Assembly (NCBI GenBank): GCA_044450785.1
Contig: JBIOJM010000151.1
Coordinates: 1-21,971, forward strand
DNA from: JBIOJM01 sp044450785
Lineage (GTDB): Bacteria > Planctomycetota > Planctomycetia > Isosphaerales > Isosphaeraceae
DNA: 21,971 nt
Reading direction: 5' to 3'
Below are positions 14,432 through 21,956 of this stretch, piece after piece. The position numbers and the translations under genes were made by a program. The notes under the pieces were generated by a model that worked only from the letters and a program-made list of their open reading frames with translations, was not told where the DNA came from and made no database searches. How positions within the stretch are numbered: the stretch's first letter is position 1; the number at the start of each line of letters is the position of its first letter.

Positions 14432-14998
14432 GTGAAAGGAAATTATAACTTATGTCAATTAAAGAATTCTGGATCAGCGTACCGGGGGGCAGCTAGTTTG
14501 AGATCACCTCAAGCTGTTGTCGATTCGCCGAGATTGGACGCAGAGAAAATCGAAAGTATTCTCAAGGGATCTACATCCTGGCTTACGCCTAAAGCTATTG
14601 AAGGCTACGATGCCAACGACTTTTGTTTTCTCTCAGACGAAGAGCGGACACAACTAACGGAGAGTGTCGAACAATTCAGGGCAATCGCAAGCGCGGCGCC
14701 GAATCAACAACCAGCGACAAAAGAGCAATTCCGAGCAGCGGTGCCAAAGTTTAGAAGAATTCTAGAGATCATTCGTCCAGACAAGTACGCTGATTTGGAT
14801 GCATTTAGAATTGGAAAGCAAATCGAACAGCAGGTCGCTGGCAAGCTCCCTGAATGGGTGCGTGAGATGGTTTTCGAAACGGGGTCTGATGTGAACGGTG
14901 CCCCGGCGCTTTGGATTTGGGTCGAAGTCGAAGATAATGCAGCTTGGTTTGGGAGGACTGGAACAAAGAACGATGATCTGGAACGAATGGGCGCGTAG
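14432..14998 (+). CDS. Hypothetical protein, AT-richer than its neighbours
   Basis: The 188-residue product is not recognised. Residues about 38-125 look like soluble amphipathic helices (LTPKAIEGYDANDFCFLSDE, KEQFRAAVPKFRRILEIIRP). The C-terminal part (PEWVREMVFETGSDVNGAPA, then LWIWVEVEDNAAWFG) looks like a compact alpha/beta domain. It ends abruptly at ERMGA, and in the next frame coding-like sequence continues for a short way (ARRVKYQFWPNQTS), so a 3' truncation or frameshift is possible. The 5' end is also unclear: GTG 14432 has AGAGGA close by. ATG 14452, in another frame and with an AAGGAAA site, opens a 14-codon ORF (MSIKEFWISVPGGS) that looks like a genuine N-terminus. GC content and codon use differ from the flanking envelope genes, hinting at transfer. 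Confidence 0.5.
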   Translation: MKGNYNLCQLKNSGSAYRGAASLRSPQAVVDSPRLDAEKIESILKGSTSWLTPKAIEGYDANDFCFLSDEERTQLTESVEQFRAIASAAPNQQPATKEQFRAAVPKFRRILEIIRPDKYADLDAFRIGKQIEQQVAGKLPEWVREMVFETGSDVNGAPALWIWVEVEDNAAWFGRTGTKNDDLERMGA

Positions 14999-15072
14999 GG
15001 TGAAGTACCAGTTTTGGCCAAATCAAACGTCCTGATAATATTGACAAAAGGTTTTGTTTTATTCTGCTGAAT

Positions 15073-15088
15073 TTCGTTTCAAAACGAA
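15073..15088. repeat. Short inverted repeat between converging genes
   Basis: TTCGTTT-CA-AAACGAA forms a 7-bp inverted repeat with a 2-base centre. It lies between the end of the hypothetical gene and the end of the minus-strand molybdopterin-fold gene. A loop of two is too tight for a good hairpin and no T-run follows, so a terminator role is uncertain. A dimeric protein-binding site is an alternative. Confidence 0.3.
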
Positions 15089-15112
15089 CTTTGAGAGCAA
15101 GGCCGGGCGGAA

Positions 15113-15140
15113 GTCGGCCGACAGGAGTGTCGGCCCTACG
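15113..15140 (-). repeat. Dispersed hairpin repeat, copy 1
   Basis: On the minus strand this reads GTAGGGCCGACACTCC followed by TGTCGGCC. Arms GGCCGAC (15116-15122) and GTCGGCC (15129-15135) pair around a six-base loop. The same unit occurs at 18905-18929 and 21886-21909. The stop codon of the molybdopterin-fold gene (15136-15138) lies inside its edge, so it may act as an mRNA 3' structure. Confidence 0.7.
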
Positions 15141-15648
15141 GGAGGCCGCCGGATTGTTCGCGCGGCGGCTCCGCCTGGGACTCGTGCAGTGCTGAGTGGG
15201 CGGCTTCGTCCGTCGGTCGGGTGTCACGGCCGCGTCGCTCGGTCAGCTCGATTCGGCTGAGATACTTCACGTTGGCGCACTCGTCGAGCTCGCCGGTGTG
15301 GCACGCGGAGGGGTCGCGGATGAGCAGGCGGATTGGTCCGCCGTCTTCGAGACCCAACCGGTCAGGCCCGAGCCGGTAAACGACGATCCCCTGGCCGCGA
15401 ATCGCGTCGAGCGGCACCGAGACGTGGAAGTTGTCGCGATCGGCGTGCAAGGTCACGTAGTTCGCCGCCCTTGCGACGCCGGCTTGGTCCAGGATTACAT
15501 CCAGCGCCACGCCGTCTCCCCGGCGCGTGGGGTGGAAGCGTGAGACGTCGCGGATCTGGGCCGGTTCGGGCAAGGCTTCCAGGTCGACAAAAGTCAACCG
15601 CAACACGCGCTCGACCTTACCCTCGATCGTCAAGACAACGTTGCTCAT
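15136..15648 (-). CDS. Small molybdopterin-binding-fold (sulfite-oxidase-like) protein
   Basis: The 170-residue protein opens LTIEGKVERVLRLTFVDLEA and continues through RFHPTRRGDGVALDVILDQA, NYVTLHADRDNFHVSVPLDA, GPIRLLIRDP and ANVKYLSRIEL. This is the order of motifs in the oxidoreductase molybdopterin-binding domain (YedY/sulfite-oxidase fold). It is only that domain, with no signal peptide and no dimerisation domain, so it probably acts in the cytoplasm or as a cofactor-binding subunit. Cys116 and Cys124 are the only cysteines. Whether either is the metal ligand is unclear. The approximately 35-residue tail is polar and probably disordered. It lies 71 bases downstream of the Hsp70-family gene on the same strand, so it may be the last gene of that operon. 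Confidence 0.8.
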   Translation of the reverse strand: MSNVVLTIEGKVERVLRLTFVDLEALPEPAQIRDVSRFHPTRRGDGVALDVILDQAGVARAANYVTLHADRDNFHVSVPLDAIRGQGIVVYRLGPDRLGLEDGGPIRLLIRDPSACHTGELDECANVKYLSRIELTERRGRDTRPTDEAAHSALHESQAEPPREQSGGLP

Positions 15649-15719
15649 CTCGGTGGCCTCGTTGCGGAACGGAATGGTTTGTCCCAGTTGTTGATGATGC
15701 GCGCGAGGGTCCGCGATCC

Positions 15720-17531
15720 TCAGTCTTCACCCGACTCGCGCACGTTGAACTCCAGCTTCCAGCGTCGCGGGTCTCGGGTGCTCTGGCACGAAAGCTCGAG
15801 GATCCCGACCTCGGTCACTCGTGCGTGCAAGCGAACGGGAACCGGCTCGCCGGCCGGGCTGTCGTCGGCCTCGAGTGCGGTCTCGAGCGGTGACAGCTCC
15901 TGCAGCTCCTCGGTGCCCCACCGCTCGAGAGTGGTGCCGGCCGAGTCGTCCCGACGGATGGTCGAGCCGAGGAACCGGAACTGGGCCGGCTCACCGACGA
16001 CCAGACCGATCTCGGGACCGGGTACGCTGGTCTCGGTGCCTTCTTCCATGCCCATGGGGACGACGCAAAGGGCTTTGATCGGCTGGGTGACGCCGGGGAC
16101 CGCCGGCGCGGCGATCTCGAGCCCGACATAGTAAGCGCGGCCCACGCCGCCGCGGATCCGCACCCCTCTGCCGAGGCGAACCTGTCCGTAATAAGCGGCC
16201 CCATGGGCGACCGCCAGGTCGAGGTCCGAGGATTCCAGCTCCGGGACCGGCCTGCCTGCCCATTCGGTGAGGACCTCGAGGATCCGCCGGCGCAGCTCGG
16301 CCGCCTTGAACACGCCGCCGTTGAACAGGACCGCCGAGGGGAGGACCGTCGTTCCACCGGTATGGAGCGAGCCGGCCTGTTGACCGAGGAACCGCGCCAG
16401 ATGCCGGGTGATCGCCGGGTCGGCGGCGTATGGGAGGCCAATCTCCGTCAGGCCGACGCGACGCCCGCGCAACGGCAGGTCGCCCGGCCCGCAACGGGGC
16501 AGGAAACCATCGATCAATACCTTCTTGAGCAGGTCGCGCGTCAGCTCGGTCTTGACCGAGCCGCCCACGACCTTCGAGCCCCGGCCCAGAAGGGTGACCG
16601 GGGCGGCGTTTCGCTTCATGTCGGTGAACAGGGCTTCCTTGGCGGCGCGGCAGGCATGTCCCAGCGCGACGCGTTGCGCGCCGTCCAGCCCCTCCATTCC
16701 CTGGGGCAAGTTCGTGGCGACGCCATACGCCAGCGCCAGGTCCATGTTGTCGCCGCCGAGCAGGATGTGCTCGCCGACAGCCAGGCGCGACAGGACCAGG
16801 TCGCCCCCTTCGTCGCTCACGGCGATCAGGGTGAAGTCGGTCGTCCCGCCACCGACATCGCAGACCAGGATGATGTCGCCGACCTTGACTTTCTTGCGCC
16901 ATTTCTGCCCCTGGAATGCGAGCCAGGCGTAAAAGGCGGCCTGCGGCTCCTCGAGCAGCGTGACGTGTTTCAGTCCCGCCTTGCCGGCCGCCTCCATGGT
17001 GAGCTCGCGCGCCACGGGGTCGAACGAGGCGGGGACCGTCAAGAAGACCTCCTGGTTCTCGAGCCGGTCGGCCGTTTTGCCGGCGACCCGCGTGTTCCAG
17101 GCGTCACGCATGTGCTCGAGATACGCCGCGGACGCGGTGACCGGCGAGACCCGCGATACATCCTCGGCCGCTGTCCAGGGCAGGATGGGCGCGCGCCGGT
17201 CGACTCCGGCGTGAGAAAGCCAGCTCTTGGCCGAGCTCACCAGCCGCCCCGGCACCTTCGCTCCATGTTCGCGCGCGAAAATGCCGGCCACCCGGTCCGG
17301 CGTCGACTTCCACGGCAGCTCGAACGCACCCGCCGGAAATTCCTTGGCCGAAGGCAGATACAAGAACGAGGGAAGGAGCGGCCGCTCCGACGCGTCGTTG
17401 ACCGCGACGACCTGCGGGATCGCCAGGCTCGTGATCGGGCCCGGCCCGTCGCCCGGCATCGCGCTCGAGTCCGCATAAGCCAGCGCCGAGTTCGTTGTCC
17501 CCAGGTCGATGCCAACCACGTAACGAGACAT
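15720..17531 (-). CDS. Hsp70-family (DnaK-like) ATPase
   Basis: The 603-residue protein begins MSRYVVGIDLGTTNSALAYA, the Hsp70/actin phosphate-1 motif. It continues with VPASFDPVAREL (167-178), LLEEPQAAFYAW (192-203) and the phosphate-2 motif VCDVGGGTTDF (223-233). The C-terminal part has a beta-rich region compatible with a substrate-binding domain, ending at RKWKL-like RRWKLEFNVRES, with no DnaK-type helical lid tail. The start at 17531 is set by the motif and by GGACAGGGA upstream on this strand. The longer open frame to 17945 is a shadow of the neighbouring gene. It is a non-canonical Hsp70 of the type found next to DUF2760, not the housekeeping dnaK, since no grpE or dnaJ is adjacent. 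Confidence 0.92.
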   Translation of the reverse strand: MSRYVVGIDLGTTNSALAYADSSAMPGDGPGPITSLAIPQVVAVNDASERPLLPSFLYLPSAKEFPAGAFELPWKSTPDRVAGIFAREHGAKVPGRLVSSAKSWLSHAGVDRRAPILPWTAAEDVSRVSPVTASAAYLEHMRDAWNTRVAGKTADRLENQEVFLTVPASFDPVARELTMEAAGKAGLKHVTLLEEPQAAFYAWLAFQGQKWRKKVKVGDIILVCDVGGGTTDFTLIAVSDEGGDLVLSRLAVGEHILLGGDNMDLALAYGVATNLPQGMEGLDGAQRVALGHACRAAKEALFTDMKRNAAPVTLLGRGSKVVGGSVKTELTRDLLKKVLIDGFLPRCGPGDLPLRGRRVGLTEIGLPYAADPAITRHLARFLGQQAGSLHTGGTTVLPSAVLFNGGVFKAAELRRRILEVLTEWAGRPVPELESSDLDLAVAHGAAYYGQVRLGRGVRIRGGVGRAYYVGLEIAAPAVPGVTQPIKALCVVPMGMEEGTETSVPGPEIGLVVGEPAQFRFLGSTIRRDDSAGTTLERWGTEELQELSPLETALEADDSPAGEPVPVRLHARVTEVGILELSCQSTRDPRRWKLEFNVRESGED

Positions 17532-17604
17532 ATGCTGTGTCCCTGTCCTTTTCGGGTGCGAGTTGAAGGATCGAGGTCCCGGTGAAGTCGCGGGAACCGC
17601 GCGG

Positions 17605-18081
17605 TCAGGGGATCTCGACCTCGGCCGGTGAAAGCACCGAAGAGTCGTCACGCGCCACGGGCAGGAGCGGCAGGTGGACCGAGCGGACCCGCCAGCCATG
17701 GTGTTTGAGCACCCCCTGAAATGGGGGTGAGCCAACGACGTTGCCGACCAGCCGGATGGCGGCCGGGTCGAAATCGGCTGGAATCGTGACCCGCTCTTCC
17801 TCGACCGCGTCGATGACGGGCGTGATCGTGAGATAATCGCGGAGGGACTTGCGGCAGCCGCGGTGGATGTCTCGAACCGCCGCGCCGATCTCGGCATCGC
17901 TGTAGCCGTCGATGTCCTCCTCGAGGAAATCGACCAGGCGGCCATCGCGCTGCAGGACCGCCAGCACGCGCAGGTCCGGGCCGGTCGGGACCCGTGAAAA
18001 AAGCGGCTCGACTCGCGCCGCGAAATCGGGGTCCGTGACGATTCGCCAAAACGCTCGCAGAGCCAGCCAGATTCGGTTCAA
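17605..18081 (-). CDS. DUF2760 family protein, partner of the Hsp70-like gene
   Basis: The 158-residue protein starts at TTG 18081 with MNRIWLALRAFWRIVTDPDF and shows LAVLQRDGRLVDFLEEDIDG, YSDAEIGAAVRDIHRGCRKS and GWRVRSVHLPLLP. This is the typical course of DUF2760 proteins. Function is unknown. The family is commonly found directly upstream of an Hsp70-like gene, as here with a 73-base gap, suggesting a co-chaperone or dedicated client. GAGG about nine bases upstream on the minus strand supports the TTG start. Confidence 0.85.
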   Translation of the reverse strand: MNRIWLALRAFWRIVTDPDFAARVEPLFSRVPTGPDLRVLAVLQRDGRLVDFLEEDIDGYSDAEIGAAVRDIHRGCRKSLRDYLTITPVIDAVEEERVTIPADFDPAAIRLVGNVVGSPPFQGVLKHHGWRVRSVHLPLLPVARDDSSVLSPAEVEIP

Positions 18082-18143
18082 AGGATCAGCCTCGTCGAGT
18101 TCGAGAAGACCAAGGTCGCCATGTCCCGCACGTCCCGTGCCCT

Positions 18144-18254
18144 ATCCACCGCGTCTGATCGTGATCGCCGCGCCGGAACCTGTGAGCGGCACGGCGCTAG
18201 CCGCCGGTCTCATCGGTCGATCCACCGCCTCTGTTCGTGATCGCTGCGCCGAAT
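18144..18254 (+). repeat. Imperfect 35-bp direct repeat pair
   Basis: Copies at 18144-18178 and 18220-18254 share ATCCACCGC-n-TCTG-n-TCGTGATCGC-n-GCGCCG with five mismatches. They start 76 bases apart in the divergent promoter region. They could be two binding sites for one regulator or a local duplication. Confidence 0.6.
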
Positions 18255-18357
18255 CGTCGAGAAGCATGGTCCGATCGATCGTCATCAAGTCTAACGAGCG
18301 GCCGTGCCCTTGCAAACGTGCCCCGGTGTCTTCCGGATCGGCGCGATTCAGTCTGAA

Positions 18358-18387
18358 TTGCATCCAGTGGGACCGGCGCGATATGAT
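18358..18387 (+). promoter_or_regulatory. Candidate sigma70-like promoter for the STAS gene
   Basis: TTGCAT at 18358-18363 and TATGAT at 18382-18387 are 18 bases apart. They lie about 70 bases before the STAS start codon on the same strand. The -10 match is good and the -35 moderate. Confidence 0.4.
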
Positions 18388-18456
18388 GAAGCCGTGTCGT
18401 GCGGGAGACCCCGACACGGCGGTCGGGCACGCAATGGTGGAGGAACTCTAGACGTC

Positions 18457-18819
18457 ATGTCATTCTTCAGCACGCGCCCGGAATCCGACGTCATCGTCGT
18501 CACGTTCGAGAGCGCGTCCGGCCTTAACGATTTTCGCAACAACGCGCTGCGCGACTCGCTGTATGAGCTCGTCCAGGGCGACGCTTCGCCGCTCTTCGCC
18601 GTCGACCTCGTCAAGGTCGATTATCTTTCCAGTTCCGGGGTCGCCATCCTCGTGGGCCTGAAGCGGCGGGTCGAGACCAAAGGTGGCAAGATTGTCGTCT
18701 ATCATCTCCAGCCGATCGTGCGCGACCTCCTCGCCGTCATGAAGCTCGACCGATTCTTCGTGATCGCCGAAGACGAAGCAAAGGCGATCGCGTCGCTGCG
18801 CCCCCTTCCTACGGCCTAA
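18457..18819 (+). CDS. STAS-domain anti-anti-sigma factor
   Basis: The 120-residue protein is one STAS domain. It has strand VIVVTFES, helix LRDSLYELV, then the switch region FAVDLVKVDYLSSSGVAILV followed by GLKRRVETKGGKIVVYHLQP. Ser60 just before Gly61 matches the serine phosphorylated in SpoIIAA/RsbV-type proteins. These proteins bind a kinase anti-sigma factor when unphosphorylated and so free a sigma factor. No kinase or sigma gene is next to it. ATG 18457 is chosen because the fold starts there and a GGTGGAGG stretch lies about 12 bases upstream. Phosphatase and kinase partners must be encoded elsewhere. Confidence 0.88.
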   Translation: MSFFSTRPESDVIVVTFESASGLNDFRNNALRDSLYELVQGDASPLFAVDLVKVDYLSSSGVAILVGLKRRVETKGGKIVVYHLQPIVRDLLAVMKLDRFFVIAEDEAKAIASLRPLPTA

Positions 18820-18904
18820 CCCCTTTCTTCGTTTCCCTCGATATCCTGGATTCCCCATCTTTACAGGTCCCGTGAAGACTGGGCGGATGGTGCGCCGATG
18901 GAGG

Positions 18905-18929
18905 GTAGGGCCGACACTCTTCGTCGGCC
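18905..18929 (+). repeat. Dispersed hairpin repeat, copy 2
   Basis: GTAGGGCCGACACTC continues into TTCGTCGGCC. Arms GGCCGAC (18909-18915) and GTCGGCC (18923-18929) pair perfectly around a seven-base loop. It lies between the STAS gene and the secreted-protein gene, about 65 bases before the latter's start. Confidence 0.75.
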
Positions 18930-18994
18930 ATCGGTAGCAAGCGCATCGCCGCGTCGACAGGGAGTCACGGATCGAGGTTCGGAGGGAGTCTTCC

Positions 18995-20695
18995 ATGAGT
19001 TTCGCAAGGCAGCGGTCTGGCCGGTCCGATTGGGCTCGGCGTCGTCGAGTCTCCGAGCCCGAGGCGCTGGAAAGTCGTCAACTGCTCTCCTCGGGGGTCC
19101 CGGCTTACCAGGCACCTTGGATACCCTCTGATCTACTGGTGACGAATCCGATCACTCATCAGCGTGAGCTCTTCACCACACACAGCCTGGTCAACCCCAA
19201 CAACCCTAACAGCCCCGGCTTCAGCAATGAAGGCAAGGTCGTCTCGGGCATCGATCGCGCCGGTGACAAGTGGGTGATCACGGTCCATGGGCCGGGCCAG
19301 GTGATCGTCACCGATACCACGCCCAACGACGGCGCTCTGGACGATGACATCAACACGATCCAGCTCATCAACACTAGCCCCACCAAGACTTATGTCACCG
19401 GCAACGTGATCGCCTCCAATACGGAGCTGACGAGCGGCTCGATCCCGTTCAACCAGCTCATCGCACTCTCGGGCGTGAAGTCGATCGAGCTGAATGGCTT
19501 TAATCTGTCGAATCAGGTCACTCCGGCTGTGACGACGCCGACGGGGATCTTCCTGTATGGCGGAGTGAAAGTGCTCTCGTTCAACAGCATCAATGGGATC
19601 ACTAACACTTCGGTCAGCACGGCGCCGTTTCAGGTCGTGATCGGTCAAGCGAACACCCCGCTCAAGGTCCAGCCGTCGATCTACGTCAATAACATCACCA
19701 ACCTCGTCTTCAACAGCACGGCGACCACACCTCCGACCACGCCCGTGACCTCGCCGTCCGTGCAGTTCATCATCAACGGCGTGATCCGTAGCTTCGACAT
19801 CGTGTCGGCAACGCAGGGGACCATCCCCGCGGGATTCCAGTTCGATTTTCCCGTGGTCGGCACGACCGGAAGAACGGCCGTCCAGGCGACGGCGATCAAC
19901 GAGCTCAATGTGGCCGGGTCCGCCAAGAACTTCACCGCGTCGCGCTCTTCAGTGCCCTTCGCGTCGGAAGCCAGTGGGCTGGGCTACTTGCACAAGGCGA
20001 AGTTCGGAGGGAACGCCGACGCCGTGGGCATCGACGTCAATGGTACGATCGGCAAGTTGACCTTCAAGCGCGGACTGGGCAATCCCGCGGGCGTTTTCAC
20101 GGCAAAGGCGTCGAACGGCCTGTTGCTTCCGGCGACAAACTACGGGATACCGCCCGTGTCCACCGGCTACCCCGCCGCGGGGCTCTCGGGTGGAACGATC
20201 CGGGCCAAGAAGATCCACAAGCTCACCGTCAAACCTGCCAACGTGCTGGTGCAGACGGCCCAGAACCCGCTATACGTCCAGCTCAACGAGCAAGGGTATC
20301 CGTCGTACGCCATCAGCCCCGGTTATTCATTGACCAACGCGGTCGTCACCACCTCGGGATCGATTGGTCAGGTCAACGTGGTCGGCACCCAGCTCAACAG
20401 CGAGATCAAGACCGGGTTCGACTATTCAGCGTATCTGGCCGGATTGCAAGGAACTCGGGGAGCCAGTCATATCGCCCGGCTCAAGCAGCGTGGCGACCTG
20501 GTCAACAGCGTGGCCTCTGCGAGCTTCATTCCCGCGAACAACCATTACAGCCATTCGTCAGGTGTCGCGGGGAACGGCTCGATCACCGCCCGGGTCAAGG
20601 GCACGGCGTACGACACGGGTGGAAAAACAGGCCTGGGGAATACCGGCGCCGGCCTGTTCGCCCGCCGTGTCAAGCCTCTCCGCCCATCCCGATGA
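18995..20695 (+). CDS. Secreted planctomycete protein with N-terminal LE-x-R-x-LLS motif
   Basis: The 566-residue protein begins with an Arg-rich segment and EPEALESRQLLSSG (residues 21-34). This is the LEPRxLLS-type sorting motif seen at the N-terminus of many planctomycete cell-surface proteins in place of a classic signal peptide. The rest is rich in Thr, Asn, Ser, Gly and Val with alternating short beta strands (for example SIELNGFNLSNQVTPAV, KVLSFNSINGITNTSV, IGKLTFKRGLGNPAGVFTAK). This suggests a beta-helix or beta-sandwich exoprotein. No catalytic motif is recognised, and no transmembrane helix or C-terminal anchor is visible. The Arg-rich C-terminus (RRVKPLRPSR) is unusual. GGAGGGAG lies about nine bases before the ATG. 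Location outside the cytoplasm is well supported by composition and motif; function is unknown. Confidence 0.8.
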   Translation: MSFARQRSGRSDWARRRRVSEPEALESRQLLSSGVPAYQAPWIPSDLLVTNPITHQRELFTTHSLVNPNNPNSPGFSNEGKVVSGIDRAGDKWVITVHGPGQVIVTDTTPNDGALDDDINTIQLINTSPTKTYVTGNVIASNTELTSGSIPFNQLIALSGVKSIELNGFNLSNQVTPAVTTPTGIFLYGGVKVLSFNSINGITNTSVSTAPFQVVIGQANTPLKVQPSIYVNNITNLVFNSTATTPPTTPVTSPSVQFIINGVIRSFDIVSATQGTIPAGFQFDFPVVGTTGRTAVQATAINELNVAGSAKNFTASRSSVPFASEASGLGYLHKAKFGGNADAVGIDVNGTIGKLTFKRGLGNPAGVFTAKASNGLLLPATNYGIPPVSTGYPAAGLSGGTIRAKKIHKLTVKPANVLVQTAQNPLYVQLNEQGYPSYAISPGYSLTNAVVTTSGSIGQVNVVGTQLNSEIKTGFDYSAYLAGLQGTRGASHIARLKQRGDLVNSVASASFIPANNHYSHSSGVAGNGSITARVKGTAYDTGGKTGLGNTGAGLFARRVKPLRPSR

Positions 20696-20835
20696 CGTCG
20701 GGCGATCGAGCCTCCGCCCGCACTCCCGACCGCGCTCGGGCCTCGTCGCACCCGACGGAGCCTGGGAGCGCGTCGGCCGTCGGCGGCCGGGGGATTTCGA
20801 GCACGGCCTGGGTAGCAGAAACGCAGAGCGCGGTC

Positions 20836-21855
20836 TCACCAGCGCCACAAGGCCGTCCCCCAGTTCAAACCTGCTCCAAAACCCGAGGTCAGCAGCAGAT
20901 CGCCCGGCTCGATCGCACCGTCGCGATTGAGCTCATCGAGCGCGATCGGAATCGAGCCGGCCGAGGTATTACCGTAGCGTTCGAGGTTCTTGAAAACTGC
21001 GTTGCGGTGGAACCCCAGCACATCGCTGGCGGCATGGATGATCCGTACATTGGCTTGATGCGGAATGAACCAGCGGATGTCGGCTACCTTGCACTCGGCA
21101 TGGGCCAGGACAGTGAGTGCCGAATCGGCCAGGATACGGACCGCCCACTTGAAGACGGCGCGGCCATCCATGGTGAGGTAATGAAGGCCCTTTTCCAGTG
21201 CCGCGGTGGATGGGGGTATGCGGCTGCCGCACGCGGGCCGGGAGAGGAGATCGGCCCCCGAGCCGTCCGAGCCGAGCTGGTAAGCCACCAATCCTTGATC
21301 CGGCTCGCCGCGCGCCAGCAGGACCGCGCCGGCGCCGTCACCGAACAACGGGAAGCTTTTTTGGTCTTCGGGATTGATGACCCGGCTGTTGCAATCGCCC
21401 CCGATGACCAGAGCGCAGCGGCTGTTGCCGGTGGCCACGAACTGGGCCGCGATAACGAGCGCAAAGACGAAACCCGCACAGGCCGCCTGGACGTCAAAGG
21501 CAGCGCAGGTCAGCTTGAGCCGATCCTGGATCAGGTTCGCGGTGGCGGGAAAGGCCATGTCGGGTGTGAACGTGGCCACGACAAGCAGGTCAACGTCGCC
21601 CGGCTCCCGCTGCGCCGCCTTCAGACAACGGATTGCCGCCTGTGTGCACAGGTCGCTGGTCGCCTGGTGCGGCAACGCGAACCGCCGTTCGTAGATCCCC
21701 GTACGATTGACGATCCATTCCGGATCGAATCCGTGGCTGTCTCGCAGATCCTGATTGGTGACCACGAGCTCGGGGAGATAACTTCCCGTACCCAGAATCC
21801 GCACGCCCAGCAGCGAGCGGGCCGGCGGCGCAAGATGGATTTGGCCGTTGCTCAT
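20836..21855 (-). CDS. fabH: Beta-ketoacyl-ACP synthase III (FabH family)
   Basis: The 339-residue protein has the full thiolase-fold FabH pattern: GTGSYLPELVVTN, IVNRTGIYERR, active-site Cys126 in FDVQAACAGFVFAL, His266 in WFIPHQANVRII, and Asn296 in RYGNTSAGSIPIAL. A Gly-rich end TSGFGAGLNWGTALWRW follows. The length is normal for the family. FabH condenses acetyl-CoA or another acyl-CoA with malonyl-ACP to start fatty-acid synthesis in the cytoplasm. The housekeeping role is likely, but priming-substrate preference, or a role in a specialised pathway, cannot be told here. There is no ribosome binding site directly before ATG 21855. The start overlaps the stop of a short upstream ORF (ATGA), so translation is probably coupled. 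Confidence 0.96.
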   Translation of the reverse strand: MSNGQIHLAPPARSLLGVRILGTGSYLPELVVTNQDLRDSHGFDPEWIVNRTGIYERRFALPHQATSDLCTQAAIRCLKAAQREPGDVDLLVVATFTPDMAFPATANLIQDRLKLTCAAFDVQAACAGFVFALVIAAQFVATGNSRCALVIGGDCNSRVINPEDQKSFPLFGDGAGAVLLARGEPDQGLVAYQLGSDGSGADLLSRPACGSRIPPSTAALEKGLHYLTMDGRAVFKWAVRILADSALTVLAHAECKVADIRWFIPHQANVRIIHAASDVLGFHRNAVFKNLERYGNTSAGSIPIALDELNRDGAIEPGDLLLTSGFGAGLNWGTALWRW

Positions 21856-21956
21856 GAGCGAGTCGCGACGGACATCAGTCCCGCGGTAGGGCCGACACTC
21901 TCGCCGGCCATGGATGTGTAAATGCCCAGGCTACGGCGCCGTTTCGCCCACGACAT
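21852..21956 (-). CDS. 34-codon leader ORF overlapping the fabH start
   Basis: On the minus strand GGAGG (21962-21966) precedes ATG 21956 by five bases. The frame runs 34 codons (MSWAKRRRSLGIYTSMAGES, then VGPTAGLM…) to a TGA that overlaps the fabH ATG by four bases. fabH itself has no ribosome binding site, so the arrangement suggests translational coupling. The hairpin repeat at 21886-21909 lies inside this ORF. It may instead be the degraded end of a gene that continues to the right, or chance. Confidence 0.4.
   Translation of the reverse strand: MSWAKRRRSLGIYTSMAGESVGPTAGLMSVATRS
21886..21909 (+). repeat. Dispersed hairpin repeat, copy 3
   Basis: GTAGGGCCGACACTC continues into TCGCCGGCC. 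The arms GGCCGAC and GCCGGCC pair with one mismatch around a six-base loop. The first 15 bases are identical to the other two copies. It is located just upstream of fabH within its leader. Confidence 0.7.

Larger units (their letters stand above)
18082..18456. other. Divergent intergenic region between DUF2760 and STAS genes
   Basis: About 375 bases without a supported gene. It holds a pair of imperfect 35-bp direct repeats (18144-18254) and a candidate promoter toward the STAS gene. The plus-strand open frame that enters from 18304 is only an in-frame upstream extension of the STAS gene and has no start with a ribosome binding site. Confidence 0.5.

Noticed and set aside
15054..15260. Plus-strand 68-codon open frame across the hairpin repeat
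   Set aside because: No ribosome binding site, it overlaps the end of the molybdopterin-fold gene, and the translated repeat has no recognisable content.
16203..17585. Plus-strand open frame (460 codons) opposite the Hsp70-like gene
   Set aside because: Shadow of the minus-strand gene, whose ATPase motifs are unmistakable.
17532..17945. N-terminal extension of the Hsp70-like protein
   Set aside because: The extension is Ser/Arg-rich shadow sequence of the DUF2760 gene, and the true start is set by the motif MSRYVVGIDLGTTNS and a ribosome binding site.
20692..21921. Plus-strand open frame (409 codons) opposite fabH
   Set aside because: Antisense to fabH, which has all catalytic motifs and a family-typical length.
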